Positions 52,293 through 61,690 of a DNA stretch of 64,000 bases are shown piece by piece. Numbering within the stretch: position 1 is the stretch's first letter; the number at the start of each line of letters is the position of its first letter. The DNA comes from Spongiactinospora rosea. GTDB lineage: Bacteria > Actinomycetota > Actinomycetes > Streptosporangiales > Streptosporangiaceae. The stretch covers positions 104,046-168,045 of the forward strand of contig NZ_QMEY01000021.1 of assembly GCF_003315795.1 (NCBI RefSeq), written 5' to 3'. The position numbers and the translations under genes were made by a program. The notes under the pieces were generated by a model. It ran no database searches, was not told the origin of the DNA, and worked only from the letters and a program-made list of their open reading frames with translations.

Positions 52293-53243
52293 ATGAGCGA
52301 CCTCGGCCATGTGCTGGTTCTCGCCGGCGGGCTGTCGTACGAGCGCGAGGTCTCCCTCAAGTCCGGACGCAGGGTCAGCGAGGTCCTGCGAGCCGGCGGC
52401 ATCGACGTCGAGACCCGCGACACCGACGCCTCGCTCATTCCCTCCGTACTCGCCGACCCGCCCGACGCCGCCTTCGTGACCCTGCACGGCGGCTCCGGCG
52501 AAGACGGCGCGATCCGCTCGGTCCTTGAACTCCTCAATGTCCCCTACGTCGGCGCCGGCCCCGAAGCCTGCCGCATCGCCTTCGACAAGCCCAGCGCCAA
52601 GGCGATCGTCAAGGCCACCGGCATCAACACCCCCGACTCGGTGACCCTCCCCAAGGAGACCTTCCACGACCTCGGCGCCACCGCCATGCTGGAACGCATC
52701 ATCGACCGCCTGGGCCTCCCCCTCTTCGTCAAGCCCGCCCGCGGCGGCTCCGCCCTCGGAGCCTCCCTGGTCCGCACGGCCGAAGAACTCCCCGCCGCCA
52801 TGGTCGGCTGCTTCGCCTACGGCGACACCGCCCTCATCGAGCGCTACGTCTCCGGCGTAGAGATCGCCATCTCAGTCGTCGACCACGGCGACGGCCCCAA
52901 GGCCCTCCCTCCGGTAGAGATCGTCCCGGACGCCGGCGTTTACGACTACGCCGCCCGCTACACCGCCGGCCACACCGAGTTCTTCGCCCCGGCCCGCCTC
53001 TCCCCCGCCGCCACCGCCGCCTGCGCCGAAATGGCCGTCACCGCCCACACCGCCCTCCGCCTCCGCGACCTCTCCCGCACCGACCTCATCGTCGACGCCG
53101 ACGGCCACCCCCACTTCCTCGAAGTCAACGTGGCCCCCGGCATGACCGAAACCTCCCTCTTCCCCCTATCCGTCGAAGCCTCCGGCCAAGACCTCGGCAC
53201 CCTCTGCCGCACCCTCCTCGAATCAGCCGCCTCCCGCCACTAG
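52293..53243 (+). CDS. D-alanine-D-alanine ligase-like ATP-grasp enzyme
   Basis: 316 residues. LAGGLSYEREVSLKSG opens the Ddl family, followed by LHGGSGEDGAIRSVLELLNVPYVG, PLFVKPARGGSALGASLV (ATP-grasp) and FLEVNVAPGMTETSLFP (metal ligands). Family members join two D-Ala or D-Ala/D-Ser. ATG at 52293 with GGAGGG. It is shorter than Ddl in E. coli by only a few residues. The last conserved core gene before the mobile region. Confidence 0.87.
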   Translation: MSDLGHVLVLAGGLSYEREVSLKSGRRVSEVLRAGGIDVETRDTDASLIPSVLADPPDAAFVTLHGGSGEDGAIRSVLELLNVPYVGAGPEACRIAFDKPSAKAIVKATGINTPDSVTLPKETFHDLGATAMLERIIDRLGLPLFVKPARGGSALGASLVRTAEELPAAMVGCFAYGDTALIERYVSGVEIAISVVDHGDGPKALPPVEIVPDAGVYDYAARYTAGHTEFFAPARLSPAATAACAEMAVTAHTALRLRDLSRTDLIVDADGHPHFLEVNVAPGMTETSLFPLSVEASGQDLGTLCRTLLESAASRH

Positions 53244-53308
53244 GACGTGCTTCTCGGATCGAGGCTTGATCTGACCTCCGATCCGACCTTTCCCCAACCA
53301 TCGGCAGG

Positions 53309-54120
53309 CGCTTTGAACTGACCGACGATGAACGGAACATGATCCCGCCGCTGCTACCACCGACACCTCCCCAACGCAGCGGCCACCATCAGCTCCTGAA
53401 CGGGATCATGTGGCGGGTACGAACCGGCGCCCCTGGCGGGACGTGCCCGAACGCTACGGCCCCTGGCAGACCCTCTACAAGCGGTTCGCCCGCTGGGAGG
53501 TCGACGGCACCTGGGCTCGGATCGAGCAACACCTTCAGATCCGCGCCGACGCGGCCGGCACCCTGGACCACCACGCCCAGATCTAATCCGCACGCGGCGG
53601 GCGCGCGAAAAGCGGACGCCCGCCACACCAGGCGCCCCGGGCCCAAGCGCTCGCGCACTCGCGAAGCGGGCCGGCCACAAAGATCCACTCCATCGCCGAC
53701 GGGCGGGGCCGCAACCTGACCCCGTGCCAAGACGCCGATACCCAGCAATTACCGGTCCTGCTCACCCGCATCCGCATCCCCCGCCCGGCGGCACCGGCCA
53801 GCCGCGTACCCGGCCCCGCGGCCTGACCGGCGACAAGGCCTACAGCTCGGCCGCCAACCGGGCACTGCTACGCCGCCGCCACATTTGGGCCACCATCGCC
53901 CAGCCACACGACCAAGCCGCCCACCGCCGGGCCAAAGGCCGATGCGGCGGACGGCCACCCGCCTTCGACCGCGCCCGCTACCGGCCCGCAACCAGACCGA
54001 ACGCCTGATCAACCGGCGCAAGCAGCACCGCGCCCCGGCCACCCGGTTCGACAAGCCGCACACCCGCTACCGGGCCACGATCCAGATCGCCGACATCGTG
54101 ATCTGGTCACACGTACGACC
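53309..54120 (+). pseudogene. Decayed IS5-family transposase (DUF4096 type)
   Basis: Pieces in several frames reconstruct one protein: FELTDDERNMIPPLLPP, then LLNGIMWRVRTGAP, then ERYGPWQTLYKRFARWEVDG, TWARIEQHLQIRADAAG, LTGDKAYSSAANRALLRRR, ERLINRRKQHRAPATRFDK and RATIQIADIVIWSH. At least four frameshifts and a stop at 53584 break it. It lies 65 bases after the ligase gene. Not functional. Confidence 0.75.
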
Positions 54121-54188
54121 GGACCGGACCACGTCCTGGAGATCTTGCCGGTCTGGCCAGACGGAGTTTCCGGCTTCAGGCTCCGGTC

Positions 54189-56541
54189 GTGATGGGCCGT
54201 CGGAGGGCTCCGGCCGGGCCGCAGGTATGGGTATTGTGCCGAGAGAGGATCCCGGCCGGGAGCATGTTCGCGTTCCTGGCCGAACACCGGCAGGCGTTGC
54301 TCCCGCCGCAGGCGTTCGCAGACATGTACGCGCCGGTCAACAGGCGTCCCTCAGTACCACCGGACCTGCCGGCCACCGCGGTGGTCTTGCGGGCGTTGCA
54401 CGGATTCTCCGATGAAGAGGGCTGCCGAAGCGCTGCGGTTCGATCTGCGCTGAAAGGCCACCAGCGAGCTGGGCCCGTATGACCGGGGGTTCACCCCGTC
54501 GCTGCTGACCTACTTTCCGGCGCCGACTGGCTCACTCACCAGCCCCGGACCGGATCTTCAGCATCGCCCGCACCATGGTGGAGCAGACCGGGCTACCGAC
54601 CGACCGAACGCGACGGCCGCTGGACCCGGCGATGCCGGCTGACACGGTCGCCACCCAGAACGCCATCACCCAGCTGATTGCTGCGAGCGCGCTGGTGACA
54701 GCCCACTGTCACGCCCATAACTACGCCGCCCCAGGCAAGCCAAAGATCGCCTAGGACGACAGGGAGGCCAAAACGCCCTGGCCAGCGGGCTGGTCACCGA
54801 CATGCTCGCCCTGTTGGACCGCCTGAACGGCCAAGACCTGGACGAGGCAGCCGAGCACGCCGTCGGCCTGCCGACGCTGATCACCGGACAGGACGTCGAA
54901 CCCGAGGACAGCTCGGACGGCACCGACGGCCGATGGCGCATCGCCCGCCACACCGCACCAGATCGAATCATCTCCACCGTCGACCCCGAGGTCCACCACA
55001 TTCACAAGAGTGACCGGCAGCGGGAGAACGGCTACAAGGCCCACCTGGCGGGTCGAGCCGGAGACCGGCCTGTTCACCACCGTCGCGTTGCACCCCGGCA
55101 CCGGAGCCGCCCACCACAAGAGCGCCGTCGCTCCCGCCCTGCCCACCCACGAGCGCGGACCGCTGCAGGTCCTGACCGATGCCGCCTACGCCGCCGCCGA
55201 GCACCGGCTGCTGATCAAACCACCCGCGCTCAAGCCCGCCCTCCCGGGCGGGTTCGCCCTGGACGACTCCGCCATCGACACCGGCGTCGGCACGGTCACC
55301 TGCCCCGCCGGGCACACCATCCCCCGCAGCACCGGGCGGCCGCTACCGGCAACGCCGCGCCACCTTCACCGCCTTAGAAGTCCTAGCAGAATGGGCTTAG
55401 CGGTTGAGGCGCCGCCAGCTGACGATGGCGGCGGCCCAGATCATGAAGGCCTCGTGGATGTCGTCGCGGATCTCCCAGCGGATGCCTAATCGACGAAACC
55501 AGTGCAGCAAGGCGATCGTCTGCTCCAACCACCCAGCGATGCACGCCCGGCCCCCAGCCGCGCACCGTATCCGGCGGGCGATGACCGGCTCGACTCGCTT
55601 CACCCGCACCAGCAGGCGGTAGCGATCGCGATCATAAGCCCGGCCGACGTACAGCACCCCAGACGCCGACGAGGCCCGCCGACCGGCGGCATCGCCTCGA
55701 TCAAGGGCATGAGCCGCACGATGTCGTTGCGGTTGCCACCGCCGAGGCCGAGCATCGGCGGGATACTGTTCCCCTCGATGATCGTATGGTGCTTGCAGCC
55801 GGTCCTACCTCGATCGACCGGACCCGGACCGCTTGTGGGCCGCCCTTGAGCACCCGCACCTGGGAACCGCCGATCACCGCCTTGGACCAACCCAGCCGGC
55901 CAGCAGCGTGCAACTTCTGCCAGGAGCACCTCGTGCAGGCTCTGCCAGACACCGGCCCGATGCCAGTCACGCAGCCGCCGCCGACACGTCATACCCGAGC
56001 CGAACCCCCGTTCCTGAGGCAGGAACTCTCACAAGATCGCCGTGTAGAGCACGAACAATCCCACACAACGCCTTGCGGTCATCGATACGGCGGCGCCTCG
56101 GATTGCAGTACCGGCATTCCACCTCCGGCAGTGGCTCGATAACCGTCGGGCACCACCCACGGTGGCTGCCGGCCCTTCCTCACACCACCTGGCAACAACA
56201 GCCAAGCCGCCCACGCCATACCCCATTTGTTAGGGCTTCTTAGCGCCGCCTGCCTCTTACGTGATCGGCACACCACCGCCACCGGCCGCTTGCTGACCAT
56301 CCGCCTGCACCATGACCAGCAGGCCGCCACCGATCCCGCCTGGCAGGACAACTACCGACGCCAGCGTCCGATGACCAAACGGGCTGTGGCCTGGCTGGTC
56401 CCCCGAGGCAACCGCCGCCTGCGCTACCGCGGCACCGCTGCCAACGACCGCCAGCTCCACTACCGCGCCGCCGCTCGCAACCCCCCGCCGCCTGATCACC
56501 CTCGGACTTACCCACACCCTCCATATCTGGGCTCTCGCCCC
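54189..56541 (+). pseudogene. Decayed IS1182-family transposase, interrupted by another IS
   Basis: N-terminal and central part 54189-55376 (FAFLAEHRQALLPPQAFADM, GRRRLAHSPAP-type region, LLALLDRLNGQDLDEAAEHA, EDSSDGTDGRWRIARHTAPD, GPLQVLTDAAYAAAEHRLL). C-terminal part 56240-56541 (DPAWQDNYRRQRPMTKRAVAWL, GNRRLRYRGTAANDRQLHYRAA). Several frameshifts. The two parts join in sequence logic across the IS5-type element at 55377-56239, showing insertion into an existing copy. Confidence 0.7.
55377..56239 (-). mobile_element. Decayed IS5-family element inserted in the IS1182 relic
   Basis: 863 bp. Imperfect terminal repeats start GAAGTCCTAGCAGAATGGG on the left and read GAAGCCCTAACAAATGGG on the opposite strand on the right. 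TTA is duplicated on both sides (55374-55376, 56240-56242). Minus-strand fragments encode LREFLPQ-, MTCRRRLRDWHRAGVWQSLH, GGNRNDIVRLMPLIEA and LLHWFRRLGIRWEIRDDIHE, an IS427-like two-frame transposase, with several disruptions. Confidence 0.75.
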
Positions 56542-56608
56542 GATCACTCCATGACGAAAGGGTGAGCCGACCCATACCGACTCACCCATCAAATCTTCAG
56601 GACACTCC

Positions 56609-56680
56609 TAGCCGGAACTCCGCGCCTCAATGTTCCACGTGAAACATCCTCACTCCCTGCCCTAGGCGACCCCTACCGTT
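56609..56680 (+). repeat. 72-bp direct repeat, left copy (carries parS)
   Basis: Identical to 57804-57875 at 66 of 72 positions. Contains a complete parS-type site. The repeat ends at TA (56681-56682), next to the IS630-type pseudogene. Confidence 0.92.
56632..56647. other. parS-type site 1
   Basis: TGTTCCACGTGAAACA. It matches the bacterial parS consensus TGTTnCACGTGAAACA, the ParB loading site. One base departs from a perfect palindrome. Upstream of the IS630-type pseudogene. Confidence 0.88.
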
Positions 56681-56691
56681 AGTTCTGGGAG

Positions 56692-57796
56692 GTGACCGTG
56701 GCACGTAGGCCCGAGGTGTTCGTCCGCGCCTTATCCATGGAGGAGGGACGGCGCCTGCAGAAGATCACCCGGACGGCCAGGAACCCGGTGAAGCTGCGTG
56801 CGCGCGATCGTGGTGCTGATGTCCGCGCAAGGCCGACCGGCCTCGGCGCTCAAGACGTTGATGCAGGTCAGCGACGACTACGTACGCCAGGTCGTGCACG
56901 CCTTCAACGAGCGGGGGTTCGACGCGCTGGACCCAAAATGGAGCGGGGGCCGTCCGAAGAGGATCAGTGAATGGGTACGGCAGCGTATCTGCCTGATCGC
57001 CCGGACGACCCCCGCCGAGTGGGGCATCACCACCTTCTCCACTTGGAGCCTGGCCAAGCTCGCCGCCCACCTGGAGCGGGCCAGGCTGGTGAGCTCGATC
57101 AGCCGGTAGCACCTGGCGCGGATCTTGAAGGCGGGCGGGGTGTCCTGGCAGGCGACCACGACCTGGAAGAGCAGCGACGACCCCGCCTTCATCGCCAAGA
57201 TGCAAAAGGTCCTGGCCCTGTACGACACCCCACCAGAGAGCGGGCGAGTCATCTGCGCAGACGAGCTCGGCCCGCTCAACCTCCAGCCCCACAAAGGCCG
57301 CACCTGGCGGCCCCACCGGCGTCCGCGGCGGCTGCGGGCGACCTGTCACCGCGACGACGGCGTCCGCCACCTGCTCGGCGCCATGGACCTGGCCACCGGC
57401 AGGCTCTACCACCGGATCCGCCGCCGCAAACGGTGGAAAGAGTTCCTGACCTTCCTTAAGGCGCTGCGGGCCAGATGGCCCGGTGAGCGGCTGTATGTGA
57501 TCTGCGACAACTACTCGCCGCACAAACACGCCGAGGTCCGCACCTGGGCCCGCTCCAACGAGGTCGAGCTGGTCTACCTGCCGACCTACGGCTCCTGGCT
57601 CAACTGGATCGAGTCCGAGTTCGCCGCCCTGCGGTACTTCGCGCTCAACGGCACCGACCACCGCAGCCATGAGGAACAGAACGCCGCCATCGCCGCCAAC
57701 GTCCGCTGGCACAACCAGCACGCGGCCTCGAAGGTCAGCTTCGCGGCCAGTTCGCCGATCCGGTCGTGGACCCGTTATCCCACCAAGGTTGCGTGA
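56692..57796 (+). pseudogene. IS630-type transposase with a frameshift and a nonsense codon
   Basis: The start (ARRPEVFVRALSMEEGRRLQ) is in one frame, shifts near 56796, and continues VVLMSAQGRPASALKTLMQV to a TAG at 57107-57109, then resumes HLARILKAGGVSWQATTTWK. The DDE residues remain: Asp in ICADELGPL, Asp in VICDNYSPHKH, Glu in NWIESEF. About 360 residues if repaired. Direct repeats bearing parS flank it. TA dinucleotides at both borders fit IS630 target choice. Confidence 0.82.
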
Positions 57797-57803
57797 TGTG
57801 CCA

Positions 57804-57875
57804 CTAGCCGGAACTCCGCGCCTCAATGTTCCACGTGAAACATCCCCACTCCCTGTCCTAAGCGGTCCCCACCGT
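57804..57875 (+). repeat. 72-bp direct repeat, right copy (carries parS)
   Basis: Same orientation as the left copy with six mismatches, beginning CTAGCCGGAACTCCGCG. It starts eight bases after the transposase stop. Confidence 0.92.
57827..57842. other. parS-type site 2
   Basis: TGTTCCACGTGAAACA, identical to site 1, within the right copy of the direct repeat. Confidence 0.88.
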
Positions 57876-58249
57876 CCCACACACGAAGCTAGCCCAGCCA
57901 GGCTAAGTCCAACCACCACCGCCTCCCCCACCTGAGCGTCAGTGATAGTGCGCGGATCACGTCTCGCGTAGCGGCGGGACTCTCCCCCAGCCAGAACAGC
58001 CGACCTGCGAGAGATCCGATCTGAGCGATGCCATCCACCCCGGCCGCAGTTCATCCACCCGACGGGCCATGCCATGCAACCCCACCCTCGGCACAAGCCG
58101 GCCCAATCCCGCAGCGGGTCGAGGCTGAAGCCGCGCCGCTCAACACATCCTCACGCCAACAACGCCCTGCGACGCAACCCGTACTACCAGCCCGCCCCCA
58201 TCCCGACCTCCATCCCTGCCTATGACCTACTCGCCGAGCCCCTGAGACC
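57876..58249 (+). other. Gene-free stretch between IS relics
   Basis: About 370 bases without a supportable gene. Short open frames on both strands show no family features. Probably eroded mobile DNA upstream of the istB fragment. Confidence 0.5.
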
Positions 58250-58483
58250 TCCAACAAGCCGTTTGGGCGCTGGGGTGAGGTGTCCGGCGACGATGTCGTG
58301 GCCGCCGCGGTGATCGACCGTCTGCTCCATCACGCCGAAGTGATCAGCCCGAAGGGAGACAGCGACCGCCTGAAGACCCGCGCCCTGGGCCGCGTTCCAC
58401 AGCCAAAGCCGGCAAGACCATCAGGGGGTCAACTTTTAGACGTCGATAAGGGGGCAGGGCGTTCGGGCGCCGCTGACACCTGA
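58250..58483 (+). pseudogene. istB C-terminal fragment (IS21 family)
   Basis: The frame gives SNKPFGRWGEVSGDDVVAAA, VIDRLLHHAEVISPKGDS and RLKTRALGRVP, the end of the IS21 helper ATPase. The following GGTCAACTTTTAGACGTCGA resembles the tail found after istB in IS21 elements. No istA or ATPase motif remains. Confidence 0.7.
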
Positions 58484-58540
58484 CGCACAGACCAAGATGG
58501 ATGAAGGACGTTCCCCTGCCAGCTCCGAGTTCCCGCGCGA

Positions 58541-58556
58541 TGTTTCACGTGAAACA
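58541..58556. other. parS-type site 3 (perfect palindrome)
   Basis: TGTTTCACGTGAAACA, the canonical ParB site. On the opposite strand it shares CCTCAATGTT before and CATC after the core with sites 1 and 2. It is 15 bases outside the left end of the IS3 element. Confidence 0.92.
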
Positions 58557-58624
58557 TTGAGGTGCCCAGCAGATTCCGGACAGTCGGCTACATAAGCTGA
58601 CAGAAGTCTGGAAGAGGTAGGTAC

Positions 58625-58918
58625 GTGACGAGGCGTCGCAGGCAGTTCTCGCCGGAGTTCAAGGAAGAAGCCATCCGCATGGTGCTGGAGGGCGAGCGGA
58701 CGGTCGTGTCGGTGGCACGCGAGTTCGGTATCAACGCGAGCACTCTGGGCAACTGGGTGAACCGGCACCGGACGGCGAGCGGGCAGGACGGGCAGCAGGC
58801 GGTCTCAGGGCCGGAGCGGGCCCGGATCCGGGAGCTGGAGCGGGAGAACGCCGAGCTGCGGGAGAAGCTGGCGTTCTTGAAAAAAGCAGCCGCCTTCTTC
58901 GCGGCCGATCATCGATGA
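58625..58918 (+). CDS. IS3-family OrfA (HTH protein)
   Basis: 97 residues. RRQFSPEFKEEAIRMVLEG, VARECG-like VAREFGINASTLGNWVNRH and a C-terminal leucine zipper ELERENAELREKLAFLKKA. It binds the IS ends. ATGA overlap with orfB suggests coupling or frameshifting to OrfAB. Intact. Confidence 0.9.
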   Translation: MTRRRRQFSPEFKEEAIRMVLEGERTVVSVAREFGINASTLGNWVNRHRTASGQDGQQAVSGPERARIRELERENAELREKLAFLKKAAAFFAADHR

Positions 58919-59800
58919 CGCTCGCCAAGTACGAGCTGATCGATGCGGAGAAGGCGCACCATGCGATCGCGCGGATGTGTGCCTGGCTGGGTGTGTCCCG
59001 CTCGGGCTACTACGAATGGCGCGGGCGGCCGGCCTCGGCCACCGCACAACGCCGGACCATGCTCGCCGCCCTGGTCGTCGAGATCTTCACCGGCACACGA
59101 GACTTACGGCTACCGGCGGGTACACGCCACCCTGGCCCGCCGCGGTGAGCACTGCTCGGCCGAGCTGGTGCGCGCGTTGATGCGCGAGCAGGGCCTCATG
59201 CCGGCCCAGGTGCGGGCGTTCCGGCCGGTCACCACCGTGCAGGGCGACTTCCGCGGCATCCCCGACCTGGTCGGCCGCGACTTCACCGCCACCCGTCCCG
59301 GGGTCAAGCTGGTCGGCGACATCACCTACATCCGCACCTGGGAGGGCTTCCTCTACCTGGCCACGGTGATCGACTGCCATAGCAAGGCGGTGCTGGGCTG
59401 GGCGATGGCCGACCACTACCGCACCGGCCTGGTCAAGGACGCGATCCGGATGGCCGCCGGCACCGGCCTGCTCCAGCCCGATGCGGTGTTCCATACCGAC
59501 CGCGGCTCGAACTACACCAGTGAGGAGTTCGGCCGTTTCCTGGCAGACCGGCGGATCCGCCGCTCGGTCGGCCGCACCGGAGTCTGCTACGACAACGCGA
59601 TGGCCGAGTCGTTCTTCAGCGCGATCAAGAACGAGTGGCTGCACCGCTTCGTCTTCACCAGCCGTGCCAAGGCGAGACGGCAGGTCATCCGCTACATCGA
59701 GGGGTTCTACAACCGCCGGCGGCTGCACTCTACCGGCCACCCCTGGAGGTACTCCAGGAGTCCCTTTCAACCCGGACAGCCGCATAGGCTACGCCCATAA
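58915..59800 (+). pseudogene. IS3-family OrfB (DDE transposase), frameshifted
   Basis: The first frame runs MTLAKYELIDAEKAHHAIAR to about 59095, where one base is missing in GGCACACGAGAC; the rest continues in another frame as HETYGYRRVHATLARRGEH. DDE residues: Asp in VGDITYIRTWEGFLYLATV, Asp in VFHTDRGSNYTS, Glu in AMAESFFSAIKNE. The C-terminal end (after RRRLHS) departs from the family. Confidence 0.85.
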
Positions 59801-59885
59801 CACGGCTGTCCGGAATCACCGTGGCCCCTCAGCTTGGCCACCCCACAGCGCCAAAACCCAGTTGCGGCCCCCATCTCGTTAACCC

Positions 59886-60386
59886 ATGCTGGCGGCCATG
59901 CTGATTAGAGAGGCGACGCTCCACGACTGGCCCAGGATGTGGGCGTTCATGGAGGGCATCGTGCGAGCCGGTGAAACATTCTCGTGGGATCGAGACACCA
60001 CCGAGTCCCAGGCCAAGCAGATGTGGTTCCCGAAGCCCCCAGGTCGTACCTTCGTCGCCATAGACGCGGGCGGAACCATCCTGGGCACCGCCAACAGCGT
60101 CCGCAACCACCGCGGCGGCGCTGCGCACATCTCCAGCGCAAGCTTCATGGTCGATCCAGCCCGCTCCGGCCAGGGAGTCGGCCGAGCACTCGGCGAACAC
60201 GTCCTGAAACAGGCCCGCAAGGACAACTTCCGAGCAATGCAGTTCAACGCCGTCGTGGAGACCAACACCCGAGCAGTGGCGCTGTGGAGGTCACTCGGCT
60301 TCGAAGTGATGACCACCCTCCCAGCAGGCTTCCACCATCCGGCTCACGGCTACGTCGGACTGCACATCATGCACCGGAAGCTTTAA
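59886..60386 (+). CDS. GNAT acetyltransferase
   Basis: 166 residues. MLIREATLHDWPRMWAFMEG opens the domain, and PARSGQGVGRALGEHVLKQA is the acetyl-CoA loop; then VVETNTRAVALWRSLGFEVM. Intact gene between IS elements. ATG at 59886 or 59898. Similar in style to amino-acid/antibiotic acetyltransferases; substrate unknown. Confidence 0.87.
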   Translation: MLAAMLIREATLHDWPRMWAFMEGIVRAGETFSWDRDTTESQAKQMWFPKPPGRTFVAIDAGGTILGTANSVRNHRGGAAHISSASFMVDPARSGQGVGRALGEHVLKQARKDNFRAMQFNAVVETNTRAVALWRSLGFEVMTTLPAGFHHPAHGYVGLHIMHRKL

Positions 60387-60449
60387 GCCACCTCACGCGT
60401 GGACCCCCCCGCGTGCCGTGTCGTGATCTCGTCACCGTAGCCTGGCGAC

Positions 60450-61496
60450 GTGGCGACCGGATCTGTTTATCCCAAGAGCTTCGCCAGCGACAACCACGCT
60501 GGCGTTCACCCCGACGTACTGGCGGCGATCTCCGAGGCGAATGTGGGCGATGCCCCTGCCTATGGGGACGACCGGTGGACCCACGACTTTGAGGAACAGG
60601 TCAAGGACGCGTTCGGAGCCGATGCGGTCGGGTTTCCCGTACTCAACGGGGCCGGGGCGAACATGGTGGGGCTGGCCGAGATGGTGGGGCGCTATGACGC
60701 CATCATCTGTCCCAACACCGCGCACATCGTCACCCACGAAACCGGGGCGAGCGAACGCCTGCTGGGAGTCAAACTGCTCACCGTTCCTACCGAGGACGGC
60801 AGGCTCGTTGCCGGCGACATCAAGGCCCGCCTCGGCGTCGTCGGGATGGCACATGAGCCACAGCCGCGGGTGGTGTCGATCTCACAGGTGAGCGAGCTTG
60901 GCACCTGCTACACCCTCGATGAGATCGCCGCCCTCGCGGAAGTCGCGCATGGCAACGGCCTCCTGCTTCATATGGACGGTGCCAGGCTGGCCAACGCCGC
61001 CGCCTATCTCGGTTGCTCGCTTCGAGCGATCACCACTGACGTCGGCGTGGACATGGTGAGCTTCGGGGGAACCAAGAACGGAGCCCTGGCGGCCGAAGCA
61101 GTGGTGGTACTTCGGCCGTCGCTCGCTGCCGGGATAGCCTTCCTCCGACGACAGTCTCTGCAGCTGGCATCAAAGACCCGTTTCATCTCGGCACAGCTTT
61201 CCGCCCTGCTCTCCAACGGCCTATGGCAGACGAACGCCGCCCACGCGAACGCGATGTCCCGCCGCCTGGCCGATGGCATAGCCGATGTCCCAGGGATCAG
61301 CCTCCGCTACCCGGTGCAGTCCAATGCGGTCTTCGCAGCGCTGCCTGAGTATGCGATCACGTCACTACAGGAACAGTTCGCCTTCCATGTCTGGGACGCC
61401 TCCGAAGGCGTCGTTCGCTGGATGACCGCCTTCGACACGACCCCCGACCACGTGGATGACTTCCTGGCGGCCATCCGCAAAGCCGCGAGCGCCTGA
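60450..61496 (+). CDS. Low-specificity L-threonine aldolase-like PLP enzyme
   Basis: 348 residues. SFASDNHAGVHPDVL, PAYGDDRWTHDFE, HIVTHETGASE, LHMDGARLANAAAYL, and FGGTKNGALAAEAVV with the PLP-binding Lys. This matches the beta-eliminating lyase/threonine aldolase family, which splits threonine to glycine and acetaldehyde. GTG at 60450. Codon choice is somewhat less GC-rich than that of the core genes. It lies between two parS/IS regions. Confidence 0.9.
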   Translation: MATGSVYPKSFASDNHAGVHPDVLAAISEANVGDAPAYGDDRWTHDFEEQVKDAFGADAVGFPVLNGAGANMVGLAEMVGRYDAIICPNTAHIVTHETGASERLLGVKLLTVPTEDGRLVAGDIKARLGVVGMAHEPQPRVVSISQVSELGTCYTLDEIAALAEVAHGNGLLLHMDGARLANAAAYLGCSLRAITTDVGVDMVSFGGTKNGALAAEAVVVLRPSLAAGIAFLRRQSLQLASKTRFISAQLSALLSNGLWQTNAAHANAMSRRLADGIADVPGISLRYPVQSNAVFAALPEYAITSLQEQFAFHVWDASEGVVRWMTAFDTTPDHVDDFLAAIRKAASA

Positions 61497-61507
61497 CCCG
61501 GACCCTA

Positions 61508-61523
61508 TGTTCCACGTGAAACA
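61508..61523. other. parS-type site 4
   Basis: TGTTCCACGTGAAACA, 12 bases after the aldolase stop. Its flanks do not share the extended sequence of sites 1-3, so it is an independent copy. Confidence 0.88.
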
Positions 61524-61690
61524 ACGGACGCCCGCCAGCCGTCTACTCCCCTAACGACCCGCGACAGACGTCGAGCCGTCCCACTGCGTACTGGGAAAGA
61601 ACCCGCTCCGGCAGGAAGCAGAAGAGGGCTGGGGGCGCACCCACCATTCTCTGGCGCCTCCACCCTCGCAACGGCCATAAGCCAGGGGAA

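Larger units (their letters stand above)
58572..59817 (+). mobile_element. IS3-family insertion sequence
   Basis: 1246 bp bounded by inverted GATTCCGGACAG (58572-58583) and CTGTCCGGAATC (59806-59817), exact complements. It holds orfA and orfB in the usual overlapping order. No clear target duplication was found. orfB is frameshifted, so the copy is probably immobile. Confidence 0.87.

Noticed and set aside
56765..58096. Long minus-strand open frame across the IS630 relic
   Set aside because: Shadow of the transposase; the DDE motifs are on the plus strand.
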